Source of the DNA: Firmicutes bacterium UBA3936
GTDB lineage: Bacteria > Bacillota > Dethiobacteria > Dethiobacterales > Dethiobacteraceae
DNA length: 17,242 bases
Assembly: GCA_002385745.1 (NCBI GenBank)
Contig: DGEC01000062.1
Coordinates: 1-17,242 of the forward strand
Direction of reading: 5' to 3'
Position numbers and translations under genes: made by a program
The notes under the pieces: generated by a model
Databases searched by the model: none
The model's input: only the letters and a program-made list of their open reading frames with translations
Told to the model about the DNA's origin: nothing
Shown: in pieces, positions 5,949 to 13,652 of the stretch
Layout: each line of letters begins with the position of its first letter
Position numbering within the stretch: the first letter of the stretch is position 1

Positions 5949-7226
5949 TTGACCGGATTTGTACGAAAAAGCCTGGAAAACGGCATTGATGTTTATATTC
6001 ACCCGACAAAGAAGTATAAAACCGTTTTACTGCAGCTTTTTTTCCACTGTCACCTGAATGAAGATGAAGTGACGCAAAACGCGCTTTTGCCGGCTGTTCT
6101 GCAGAGAGGCAGCGCAAATTATCCGACACGCCAGGAGCTTGTCTTGCACCTGGAAGAATTGTACGGCGCGGAACTGGTGACCAATATTTTAAAGAAAGGC
6201 GAACGGCAGCTCATCTGCTATTCGCTGAACCTGGTGCATGACCAGTTTTTGCCGGCTGAGAACAGGCTTTTGGAAAAGGGACTGCTTATCCTGTGCGATA
6301 TTCTTACAAACCCAGTTACGGAAGAAGGGGTGTTCAGAGCCGATTACGTCAGGCAGGAAAAAGAACAGCATGAAAAAATCATTAAAGGCCTGATCAATGA
6401 TAAGAGAGCCTATTCCGTAGAGCGCTGCCTGCAGGAAATGTGCCGGGAAGAGCCGTTCAGTGTATTTAAATACGGCAGCCTGGAAAAGCTGGCAAAAATC
6501 GATGCAGCTTCACTGTACCGTCATTACCGTGACTTTCTGCAAAAAACACCGGCGGAAATACATATCATCGGGGATTTGGACCCTGAATGGGTGCATGCCC
6601 TTTTACAGAAAGTATTTACCTTTTCCCGCGGTCCGGTGGACGAACTGCCGTTGACTGCGGTTAAGAAAAAGGAAGGCGAGATAAACTATGTCAGAGAAGA
6701 ACTGGATGTCAGCCAGGGCAAGCTGGTTTTGGGCTGCCGGACCGGCATTAGCTACAAGGACGACGAATATCTTGCCTTGTTGATGTATGACGGTATTCTG
6801 GGAGGGTTTCCCCATTCCAAACTGTTCCAGAATGTCAGGGAAAAAGCCAGCTTGGCCTATTATGCCTATTCGCGGTTGGAAAAACACAAAGGGCTGATGG
6901 TGATTTCGGCCGGAATAGAAGTAAAAAATTATGAACGGACAATGGATATTATCAAAAAACAACTGCAGGATATGGCAAAGGGGGATTTTTCCGAAGAGGT
7001 TCTGGAAAATACCTATAGAGGCCTGCGCAATCAGTATCTGGAGGAAGAGGACAGCCCGGCGGCCATAATTAACAGGACAGTTGACAATATAATGGCAGGG
7101 CGTGACTGGAGCACTGAAGAGCTGCTTCGCCGCCTCCGGGCTGTTACCCGGGACGATATTGTGCGGGTGGCAAAAAATATTCAGCTTGATACTGTCTATT
7201 TCCTCACCAAAAGGGAGGGCAGGTAG
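5949..7226 (+). CDS. ymfF: M16-family peptidase-like protein YmfF, non-catalytic partner
   Basis: A 425-aa member of the M16 (insulinase/processing peptidase) family that lacks the HxxEH zinc motif at its N-terminus, where it reads ALLPAVLQRGSANYPTR. The second half has the M16 C-terminal domain, including GILGGFPHSKLFQNVREKAS and LAYYAYSR, the substrate-binding 'R..Y' type region. In Bacillus subtilis YmfF pairs with the zinc-containing YmfH, and both genes are needed for 5-aminopentanol modification of elongation factor P; how they act is not clear. Heterodimers of one active and one inactive M16 subunit are usual. I choose the TTG at 5949 because AAAGGGGG lies 7 nt upstream; the longer frame from a TTG at 5916 has its G-run only 1 nt away. 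The stop codon abuts the ATG of ymfH. NCBI names this family YfmF. Confidence 0.85.
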   Translation: MTGFVRKSLENGIDVYIHPTKKYKTVLLQLFFHCHLNEDEVTQNALLPAVLQRGSANYPTRQELVLHLEELYGAELVTNILKKGERQLICYSLNLVHDQFLPAENRLLEKGLLILCDILTNPVTEEGVFRADYVRQEKEQHEKIIKGLINDKRAYSVERCLQEMCREEPFSVFKYGSLEKLAKIDAASLYRHYRDFLQKTPAEIHIIGDLDPEWVHALLQKVFTFSRGPVDELPLTAVKKKEGEINYVREELDVSQGKLVLGCRTGISYKDDEYLALLMYDGILGGFPHSKLFQNVREKASLAYYAYSRLEKHKGLMVISAGIEVKNYERTMDIIKKQLQDMAKGDFSEEVLENTYRGLRNQYLEEEDSPAAIINRTVDNIMAGRDWSTEELLRRLRAVTRDDIVRVAKNIQLDTVYFLTKREGR

Positions 7227-8513
7227 ATGCCTCGGGTAGTTGAAAACAAGCTTTTGCGGGAAAAAGTCTACTGTTACCGGACTGAAGAGGGACTGGATGT
7301 CTTTGTTGTACCGAAAAAAGGCTACAATAAGAAGTATGCCACCTATTCCACAAATTTCGGATCAATAAATTCCCGTTTTGTTGTGGAAGGCGAAGGGCAG
7401 GAGGTGGAGGTCCCCGACGGGGTGGCGCATTTTCTGGAGCATAAACTTTTTGAGGACGAGGAAGGAAACGTCTTTGACCGTTTTGCCGCACTGGGCGCCT
7501 CCAGCAATGCTTTCACCGGTTCTACCCATACTACCTATTTGTTTTCGACAACGGAAAATTTTACCCGGTGCCTCGAGATTTTGCTGGATTTTGTCCAGAC
7601 ACCGTATTTTACCGATGAAAGCGTGGAGAAGGAAAGGGGAATTATTGAGCAGGAAATCCGCATGTACGAAGATGACCCCGGGTGGCGTATCTATTTTAAT
7701 CTTCTGGGAGCACTTTACCAGAAGCATCCGGTAAAAAAAGATATTGCCGGCTCGGTGGAAAGCATCAGGCAAATAACCAAAGATGTGCTTTATCAATGCT
7801 ACCGTACTTTCTATCATCCCAGCAATATGATTTTGTTTGTAGTTGGCGACGTTGATGCGCAGGGTATCTTCAAGCAGGTTGAAAACAACTTAAAAAAATA
7901 TAATTATCGGCCTTTGGGAGAAATAAAAAACATTTTTCCGCCCGAACCCGAAGCAATTGCCGAAAGCTACGTGGAACAGCGGCTCGCCGTATCCCAGCCC
8001 ATGCTGGACCTTGGTTTTAAGGAATTGGATGTGGGCTATGACGGCAAACCTCTCCTCAGGCGGGAAATTGTTACGTCTTTGATGCTGGAAATTGTTTTCG
8101 GCCACAGCTCTCGGCTGATTAATGAGCTTTACGAAAAAGGGCTTGTCAATGACGATTTTGATGCGGCCTACGTCGCGGAAATAGGATACGGTCATTCCAT
8201 TATCGGCGGTGAAACAACAGATCCGCAAAAGCTGCTGGAAGAGCTGACAGCGGGGATAAAAAGAGCACAAAAGGAAGGCATTAAAGAAGAAGTCTTCGAG
8301 CATCACAGGCGGAAAAGGATGGGTGAATTTATTAAAAGCTTCAATACACTGGAATATATTGCCAACTATGGCGGTTATCACTTCCGGGGGATAAATTTCT
8401 TTGACTACCTGCAGGTTCTGCAGGACATAACGGTAAAGGATGTTAATGAGCGTCTTCATGAGCACCTGAACAGCAGGAATATGGCCTGTTCCGTTATACT
8501 GCCGGTAGATTAA
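7227..8513 (+). CDS. ymfH: M16-family zinc peptidase YmfH
   Basis: A 428-aa M16 peptidase with an intact inverted zinc motif HFLEH at residues 68-72 and the distal glutamate region ERGIIEQEIRMYEDDP (from about residue 136), so it should bind zinc and be catalytic. The downstream half carries the usual M16 features (YHPSNMILFVVGDVD; later SSRLINELYEKGLV). In B. subtilis ymfH is needed together with ymfF for the 5-aminopentanol modification of EF-P. The ATG directly follows the ymfF TAG with no gap, and the ribosome binding site GGGAGGG lies within the ymfF 3' end, so the two are produced in a fixed ratio. The reductase partner ymfI, a neighbour in Bacillus, is not found here. The unit ends at the terminator at 8526-8559. 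Confidence 0.88.
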   Translation: MPRVVENKLLREKVYCYRTEEGLDVFVVPKKGYNKKYATYSTNFGSINSRFVVEGEGQEVEVPDGVAHFLEHKLFEDEEGNVFDRFAALGASSNAFTGSTHTTYLFSTTENFTRCLEILLDFVQTPYFTDESVEKERGIIEQEIRMYEDDPGWRIYFNLLGALYQKHPVKKDIAGSVESIRQITKDVLYQCYRTFYHPSNMILFVVGDVDAQGIFKQVENNLKKYNYRPLGEIKNIFPPEPEAIAESYVEQRLAVSQPMLDLGFKELDVGYDGKPLLRREIVTSLMLEIVFGHSSRLINELYEKGLVNDDFDAAYVAEIGYGHSIIGGETTDPQKLLEELTAGIKRAQKEGIKEEVFEHHRRKRMGEFIKSFNTLEYIANYGGYHFRGINFFDYLQVLQDITVKDVNERLHEHLNSRNMACSVILPVD

Positions 8514-8525
8514 AGAAAGTGAGCA

Positions 8526-8559
8526 AACAGCCATCTGCAGCAGCAGGTGGTTGTTTTTT
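8526..8559 (+). terminator. Strong rho-independent terminator after ymfH
   Basis: A 13-bp stem (8526-8538 with 8543-8555) with two G-U wobbles and a 4-nt AGCA loop, running into six T (8554-8559). It closes the ymfF-ymfH transcript and separates it from the CE15 lipoprotein unit. Confidence 0.9.
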
Positions 8560-8611
8560 AGCGGGCAGGGGTGTTTTCCGCTTAGCCGGGCCAAATAATT
8601 AAGTAGCCTGA

Positions 8612-8640
8612 TTGTTATCCGGGTGATAAAATGATACTAT
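8612..8640 (+). promoter_or_regulatory. Sigma-A-like promoter with extended -10 for the CE15 lipoprotein
   Basis: -35 TTGTTA (8612-8617), 17-nt spacer, extended -10 TGA-TACTAT (8632-8640). The predicted leader is about 80 nt. It contains a possible 18-codon reading frame (8670-8726) and the ribosome binding site AGAAGGAGG just upstream of the ATG at 8728. Confidence 0.65.
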
Positions 8641-8727
8641 TAAAATGCAAAAATTACCTGGAAGGGGTGATGCTGCCGGAGAAGGGACTATCTGATTATT
8701 CCGATCATAAAAGAAGGAGGATTTGAA

Positions 8728-10794
8728 ATGAAAATAAGGTTTCTTTTGTTTTTGTTTTGCCTTGCTTTAATCCTTACTTCTTGCACGCGGGACAGTAAAA
8801 CATATGAACCGTTTGATGATCAGGGCAGGTTGATTGCCGGGTACGGAACACCGGTTGTTGATGGTGTTATTGATGATGTTTGGGAAAAAGCCGGTGTAAT
8901 TGTTCCTGAAATTAAATCATCCACAGGTGTTCAAGCCGAGGGAGAGTTCCGTGTTCTGTGGGATGATTATGCCCTATATATACTATTCGTAGTAAAGGAC
9001 CCCGTTTTAAATGCTGCCGGTATAAATGCCTACGAACAGGATTCTGTGGAAATCTTTCTGGATGAAGCAAATGACAAGGCCCTTTCCTACCGGAGCGATG
9101 ATGTTCACTACCGTGTCAATTATGAAAACAGGCAATCCGTTGATGCCGGGGACTCATTTCGTTTTTTTTCCGCAACAGATTTTTTAAAGGATGACAGTGG
9201 AAACATCACCGGCTATATTGTTGAAGCCGGCCTGCTATGGTCTGAAAGGCATGAAAATGATGCCATTATGGGCTTTGAGCTGCAAATTAACGATGCCGGT
9301 GCCGACGGCAGAAGAGCGGGTACTTTAAATATTTTTGACAAGGACGGTACTGCCTGGTCAAATCCTTCCGGCATGGGTGAAATAATATTAAAAGGCAGGG
9401 ATTCCTCCGGCACATACAAGGGAATGCTCAATTATATGATAAAATATGTGGAAAGCATAAATCCTGAAGCATATGTCAACAGCGAAATATTAACGGAGCC
9501 TCTGGAAAAGGCGAGAGCAATTCTGCAGGACCCAAAGGCCGCCCAGGAAGAAATTGATGAGGCGGAAGCCAATTTAAGAAAGGTTGTGGCAGATTTGTCT
9601 GACGGAGGGGACGAATTTGTAAAAGTACAGGATTTGCCCAAAAATGACAGTCTACCCGACCCCTTTACTTTTTGGGGCGGGGAAAGGGTAGAAACATTGG
9701 CAGACTGGCAGAGACGCGCTGAAGAAATCAGGCGTCTATACCAGTATTATATGTATGGCGTTATGCCCGACCCGGCGGTTGAAACCGTCGGTTACAGGAT
9801 AGATAATAATCAAATGACAATCACGGTAGAAAAAGACGGGCGCAAGGCAAGTTTTCCGGCTATGATTCAGCTTCCGGACCGGGAAAAAACGGCAATGCCG
9901 GAAGGCGGGTACCCGGTAATCTTCGTATTCGGGTGGCTGCCCCAGGCAGCTTATGCAAACGAGCGCGGTTATGCCGTAATTACCCTGAACCCGCAGTATG
10001 TTGCGGCGGACAGCCTGCCGCGTACCGGAGCCTTCTATGAACTGTACCCCTACGGGAATATTTGGACGGAACAGACGGGGGTGCTGATGGCCTGGGCCTG
10101 GGGGATCAGCAAAATAATTGATGCCTTGGAAGCCGGTGCCGGCATGGATTTAAGCATTAACCCCGTGTATTCGCTTGTAACCGGTGTCTCCCGCTGGGGG
10201 AAAGCGGCTGCCGTTGCCGGCGCCTTTGACCGGCGAATTAAGGTTACCGTCCCGGCCTGTTCCGGTGCGGGAGGCATGGCAAGCTTCCGCTATACTTCAG
10301 AAGGCAAGGTCTACGATTATTCTTCCCTGGGAGTTATGGAACCCTATACAATGACCGCCAATGAACCCTTAAGCAGCTTGCAGTCTTCCGCTGAAAAACA
10401 CTGGTTTAATGACAACTTCCTGCAGTTTAAAGAAGCCGGTTATCTGCCCTTTGACCAGCACTTGCTGGCAGCTCTCTGTGCAGATGAAGGACGTTATCTC
10501 TTTATTACAGGCTCCTACCTGCACGAGGACTGGACAAATCCTCCGGGCATGTGGGTGACATACCTGGCTGCAAGAGAAGTATTTGATTTCCTTGGCATAA
10601 GAGACCATATTGCAATTTACCTGCACAAGGAAGGGCACATGATCACCGATGAAGACCTTGTATATTTGCTGGATTACTGTGACCATCATTTCTACGGCAA
10701 GGATGTGGAAAGCGATTTAAGCGCTTTAACAAAATCTTTATACCTGGAGCCGCAAAATTACGATCCCTTTTTTGATGCTTATTTAAAAGACTGA
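8728..10794 (+). CDS. Lipoprotein with CBM9-like domain and CE15 glucuronoyl esterase domain
   Basis: A 688-aa secreted lipoprotein. The signal peptide ends in the lipobox LTSC, with lipidated Cys19. Residues about 32-215 match a CBM9/DOMON-like carbohydrate-binding domain (GTPVVDGVIDDVWEKA, LYILFVVKDP, DSVEIFLDE). Residues about 230-290 form a helical FIVAR-like linker (LEKARAILQDPKAAQEEIDE). Residues about 305-675 match carbohydrate esterase family 15: RRLYQYYMYG, GVLMAWAWGISKIIDALE, the nucleophile motif GVSRWGKAA with Ser488, HWFNDNF, LPFDQHLLAALCA, the acid loop with Glu600/Asp601, and His637 in HKEGHMI. CE15 enzymes cleave ester bonds between lignin alcohols and 4-O-methylglucuronic acid side chains of xylan. 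The family consensus GCSRxGK has Val in place of Cys here. RBS and ATG are clear. Some of the N-terminal region looks more AT-rich than its neighbours. The aminotransferase follows after 51 nt without a terminator. Confidence 0.88.
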   Translation: MKIRFLLFLFCLALILTSCTRDSKTYEPFDDQGRLIAGYGTPVVDGVIDDVWEKAGVIVPEIKSSTGVQAEGEFRVLWDDYALYILFVVKDPVLNAAGINAYEQDSVEIFLDEANDKALSYRSDDVHYRVNYENRQSVDAGDSFRFFSATDFLKDDSGNITGYIVEAGLLWSERHENDAIMGFELQINDAGADGRRAGTLNIFDKDGTAWSNPSGMGEIILKGRDSSGTYKGMLNYMIKYVESINPEAYVNSEILTEPLEKARAILQDPKAAQEEIDEAEANLRKVVADLSDGGDEFVKVQDLPKNDSLPDPFTFWGGERVETLADWQRRAEEIRRLYQYYMYGVMPDPAVETVGYRIDNNQMTITVEKDGRKASFPAMIQLPDREKTAMPEGGYPVIFVFGWLPQAAYANERGYAVITLNPQYVAADSLPRTGAFYELYPYGNIWTEQTGVLMAWAWGISKIIDALEAGAGMDLSINPVYSLVTGVSRWGKAAAVAGAFDRRIKVTVPACSGAGGMASFRYTSEGKVYDYSSLGVMEPYTMTANEPLSSLQSSAEKHWFNDNFLQFKEAGYLPFDQHLLAALCADEGRYLFITGSYLHEDWTNPPGMWVTYLAAREVFDFLGIRDHIAIYLHKEGHMITDEDLVYLLDYCDHHFYGKDVESDLSALTKSLYLEPQNYDPFFDAYLKD

Positions 10795-10845
10795 GGACTT
10801 GGGATTTATTAATTTATTACTTACTGACAAGGAGATGGACTGATA

Positions 10846-12237
10846 ATGAAAAAGCTTTTAACGGTTTCTGACCTGCCAACGCTTACCCGCTCCCAGGTTC
10901 GGGAGAATTACAAGAAGTACATGAACCCGGGTTTTGCAACACTTTTGGGCCTTTTGGATTTTGACAAGCTATATGTTAAAGCTGAAGGAGCCTATGTCTG
11001 GGATGCGGACGGCAACCGTTATCTTGACTTTTTGGGCGGCTACGGCTCTCTCAATATTGGACACAATAACAGCCATGTGATTGAAGCGGTGCGGCGGGCA
11101 GAAACCATGCCGAATCTTTTGCAGGCTTCCATCAATGCAGCGGCCGGCGCTTTGGCCTACAATCTGGCGCAGATAACACCGGGGAAACTGCAGAACACTT
11201 TTTTTTGCAACAGCGGAGCCGAAGCCGTGGAGGGAGCGCTGAAAATTGCCCGCATTGCCACGGGCAGGCCGCGGATCATATCCTGCAAGAGCGGCTTTCA
11301 CGGAAAAACCATGGGTTCTCTCTCAGTAACGGGCCGGGAAAAATACCAGAAAGGCTTTGAGCCGCTCTTGCCGGCCTGCGATCTTGTGGAATACGGCAAT
11401 ACAGCTGAACTTGAGGAAAAGTTGAAATCAGGTGATGTGGCGGCGTTTATCGTCGAGCCCATTCAGGGTGAGGGAGGTATAATCGTACCTCCTGAAGGGT
11501 ATCTCAAGTCTGCCCAGGAACTTTGCCACCGCTACGGAGCCCTGTTAATAGTAGATGAAATACAGACCGGTTTTGGGCGCACCGGCAAGATGTTTGCCTG
11601 CGAACATGAAGGAGTGGAGCCGGACATTATGTGCCTGGCCAAGTCGCTGGGCGGTGGCATTATGCCTGTGGGGGCGTTTATTGCCACAGGAGAAGTATGG
11701 AATAAAGCCTATGGCGGCATAGAAAAATGCCTGCTGCATACATCAACCTTTGGCGGCAATACCCGGGCAATGGCAGCCGGGCTGGCCACACTGGAATTTA
11801 TTACCCGGGAAAACCTGCCGGAGCGGGCTGCCCGCCTTGGAGATTATTTGCTGTCCGGACTGCGGCGGCTGCAGGAAAAGTATGCGCTTATTAAGGAAGT
11901 GCGCGGCCGCGGGCTGCTTTTGGGCATAGAATTTGAACAGCCGGCCAAGGGTGTTTTGGCCAGGATTGCCGGGGCAGTAAACAAAATTTCCCAGGAATAC
12001 CTTGCTTCCATGGTGGCCGGTTTTCTGCTTAACAATCACCGCATCATTACGGCTTATACACTAAACAACCCCAATGTAATCCGCCTGGAGCCGCCCCTGA
12101 TTATAAGCGAGGAGCAGCTTGACATTCTGCTTAACGCCTTGGAGGACACTTTTGCCAAAAACAGGTCCTTCCTCGGCTTTGGGCTTGCTTCCGGCAAAAC
12201 TATTCTTGCCGGCAGATTCGGCGGCAAAGACAGGTAA
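10846..12237 (+). CDS. Class III PLP aminotransferase, putrescine/acetylornithine type
   Basis: A 463-aa pyridoxal-phosphate enzyme of the class III (omega) aminotransferase family. Visible motifs are the phosphate-cup NSGAEAVEGALKIAR, the PLP-ring aspartate Asp237 in DEIQTGFGRTG, the Schiff-base lysine Lys266 in LAKSLGGGIMPVGA, and STFGGNTRAMAAGLA. The length and the conserved N- and C-terminal extensions (MNPGFATLLGLLDFDKLYV; FAKNRSFLGFGLASG) fit the putrescine aminotransferase (PatA/YgjG) group better than ArgD, GabT or HemL (about 400-430 aa). It would move the terminal amino group of a diamine or omega-amino acid to 2-oxoglutarate. Substrate is not proven. AAGGAG lies 11 nt before the ATG, 51 nt after the CE15 gene; the DUF2007 gene follows after 69 nt with no T-tailed hairpin between them. 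Confidence 0.88.
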   Translation: MKKLLTVSDLPTLTRSQVRENYKKYMNPGFATLLGLLDFDKLYVKAEGAYVWDADGNRYLDFLGGYGSLNIGHNNSHVIEAVRRAETMPNLLQASINAAAGALAYNLAQITPGKLQNTFFCNSGAEAVEGALKIARIATGRPRIISCKSGFHGKTMGSLSVTGREKYQKGFEPLLPACDLVEYGNTAELEEKLKSGDVAAFIVEPIQGEGGIIVPPEGYLKSAQELCHRYGALLIVDEIQTGFGRTGKMFACEHEGVEPDIMCLAKSLGGGIMPVGAFIATGEVWNKAYGGIEKCLLHTSTFGGNTRAMAAGLATLEFITRENLPERAARLGDYLLSGLRRLQEKYALIKEVRGRGLLLGIEFEQPAKGVLARIAGAVNKISQEYLASMVAGFLLNNHRIITAYTLNNPNVIRLEPPLIISEEQLDILLNALEDTFAKNRSFLGFGLASGKTILAGRFGGKDR

Positions 12238-12306
12238 AGCAATCTGCCGGCAGCCTGCTTAAAAGTTTCACCGGCAGGGAATGCTAGTCTTGGAAGGAGG
12301 CGGCTT

Positions 12307-12546
12307 ATGAAATATAACGGTTATGATGAATGGGTAGCTGTATTTGAGACTGTAACAATGGAAGATGCAGCAATGGTCCGGGAAATGCTTGAGAAGTCAA
12401 AAATACCGGCAATTTTGGACAGGGAACCGGCTGCCGTCTTTGTACCCGATTCGGCAGGCGATATTGTCGTTAAGGTTCCCAAGGAGAAAGCTGCAGCGGC
12501 GGCAAGAGTGCTGCAGTCCTCCCGGGCAGGCGTCTACCATGATTAG
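12307..12546 (+). CDS. DUF2007 small protein
   Basis: A 79-aa cytoplasmic protein that fits DUF2007 (PF09413): WVAVFETVTMEDAAMVREML, then KIPAILDREPA, and the closing DIVVKVPKEKAAAAARVLQ. These are small alpha/beta ferredoxin-like domains, labelled 'putative signal transducing protein' in Pfam on weak grounds, with no established function. AAGGAGG stands 6 nt before the ATG, an ideal ribosome binding site, so this is a real gene. The cysteine synthase gene follows after 30 nt, which makes co-transcription likely. The family's frequent placement next to unrelated metabolic genes gives no functional clue. Confidence 0.85.
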   Translation: MKYNGYDEWVAVFETVTMEDAAMVREMLEKSKIPAILDREPAAVFVPDSAGDIVVKVPKEKAAAAARVLQSSRAGVYHD

Positions 12547-12576
12547 GGGAAGCAAACCTTTGCGGAGGGAAGTCGA

Positions 12577-13500
12577 ATGAAAATAGCCGCTGACGTTACG
12601 GATTTGATAGGACAAACGCCCATGGTCCGGTTGAACAAACTGACCGGTCCGGATACAGCGGAGGTTGTTGTAAAGCTGGAAGCATTCAACCCCGGCGGCA
12701 GCATCAAAGATCGGACGGCTGTAAGCATGATACTGGCGGCGGAAGGTGAAGGCAGGCTGCAGGCCGGAAGCACAATAGTAGAGCCTACCAGCGGCAATAC
12801 CGGCATCGGGCTTGCCATGCTGGCGGCTGTCCGCGGCTACCGTTTAATTCTTGTCATGCCTGATACCATGTCGACGGAGCGCCGCAGCCTGTTAAAAGCC
12901 TACGGGGCGGAACTGGTACTGACACCGGGCCGGCTGGGTATGAAAGGCGCACTGGATGAGGTAGACAGAATCACCCGGGAGCATCCCGACTATTTTGTAC
13001 CGCAGCAATTCAGCAATCCTGCCAACCCGGAAATTCACAGGCAAACTACAGCCCGGGAAATCCTGGAGCAAACGGAGGGCATGCTGGATGCCTTTGTTGC
13101 CGGCGTCGGCACAGGAGGTACTTTAACAGGTGTCGGAGAAATACTGAAACGGGAATTGCCAAAAGTCAAAATAATTGCCGTGGAACCCGCCGACTCGGCG
13201 GTCCTTTCCGGGAAGAAACCCGGTCCCCACAAAATCCAGGGTATTGGCGCCGGTTTTATCCCGGACGTTTTAAACCGCAGCGTTATTGACAGGGTACTGC
13301 CCGTCAGCGCCGAGAACGCCATGCGGACGGCCCGCCGTCTGGCGGCCGAAGAAGGCCTGCTTGTCGGTATCTCCGGCGGCGCCGCTGTTTTTGCCGCCCT
13401 CAAGACGGCCCGCGGGCTGGGACCGGGCAAACGGGTTGTCGTCATTGCCCCTGATTCCGGAGAGCGCTACCTGTCAACCGGCTTGTTCGGGGAAGTATAA
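12577..13500 (+). CDS. cysK: Cysteine synthase (O-acetylserine sulfhydrylase)
   Basis: A 307-aa PLP enzyme that makes L-cysteine from O-acetyl-L-serine and sulfide in the cytoplasm. The N-terminal IGQTPMVRLNKL, the PLP lysine Lys44 in NPGGSIKDR, the substrate loop EPTSGNTGIGLAM, the phosphate-binding GVGTGGTLTGVG, and KIQGIGAGFIPDVLN followed by VGISGGAA are all intact. Length is normal for CysK. It has no C-terminal CBS domain, which argues against cystathionine beta-synthase. GGAGGG lies 7 nt before the ATG. It is the last gene of the transcript: its TAA is built into the stem of the terminator at 13500. There is no T-box or S-box leader before it, so cysteine-responsive control is not visible. 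Confidence 0.93.
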   Translation: MKIAADVTDLIGQTPMVRLNKLTGPDTAEVVVKLEAFNPGGSIKDRTAVSMILAAEGEGRLQAGSTIVEPTSGNTGIGLAMLAAVRGYRLILVMPDTMSTERRSLLKAYGAELVLTPGRLGMKGALDEVDRITREHPDYFVPQQFSNPANPEIHRQTTAREILEQTEGMLDAFVAGVGTGGTLTGVGEILKRELPKVKIIAVEPADSAVLSGKKPGPHKIQGIGAGFIPDVLNRSVIDRVLPVSAENAMRTARRLAAEEGLLVGISGGAAVFAALKTARGLGPGKRVVVIAPDSGERYLSTGLFGEV

Positions 13501-13540
13501 AAAAACGGCTTTCAGGCGCTGTCCTTGAAAGCCGTTTTTT
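13500..13540 (+). terminator. 15-bp terminator after cysK
   Basis: A perfect 15-bp stem (13500-13514 with 13526-13540), 11-nt loop, A-run on the left and six T on the right. The symmetric A/T ends mean it could work in both directions. The last base of the cysK stop codon is the first of the stem. Confidence 0.92.
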
Positions 13541-13571
13541 ACAGAAAAAACAGGCTGATAATAAAATTGGG

Positions 13572-13602
13572 TTGACATACTTTTTTAAAAAAGTGATACT
13601 AT
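13572..13602 (+). promoter_or_regulatory. Promoter with dyad in a 19-nt spacer, upstream of the cDPG-synthetase-like gene
   Basis: Perfect -35 TTGACA (13572-13577) and extended -10 TGA-TACTAT (13594-13602), 19 nt apart. The spacer contains the perfect 16-bp palindrome ACTTTTTTAAAAAAGT (13579-13594). An alternative -10, GATACT at 13595, gives a 17-nt spacer. If TACTAT is the true -10 box, the long spacer plus centred dyad resembles MerR-type promoters; no MerR gene is in the window. Confidence 0.6.
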
Positions 13603-13652
13603 TATTTGTTAAAGTCAATAGCCATTAAATTTTTCACCGGGAGGAAAACAAA

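Noticed and set aside
8560..8727. Riboswitch in the leader of the CE15 gene
   Set aside because: I could not fit any known riboswitch core, and the leader after the predicted start is only about 80 nt.
10846..12237. Aminotransferase as GsaB, the class III enzyme of the EF-P 5-aminopentanol pathway
   Set aside because: GsaB is HemL-like. This protein has the length and terminal extensions of the putrescine aminotransferase group, and it is separated from ymfFH by a terminator and another gene.
12244..12277. CTGCCGG/CCGGCAG inverted repeat after the aminotransferase as a terminator
   Set aside because: Seven pairs around a 20-nt loop with no T tract; GCCGGCAG-like words are common in this genome.
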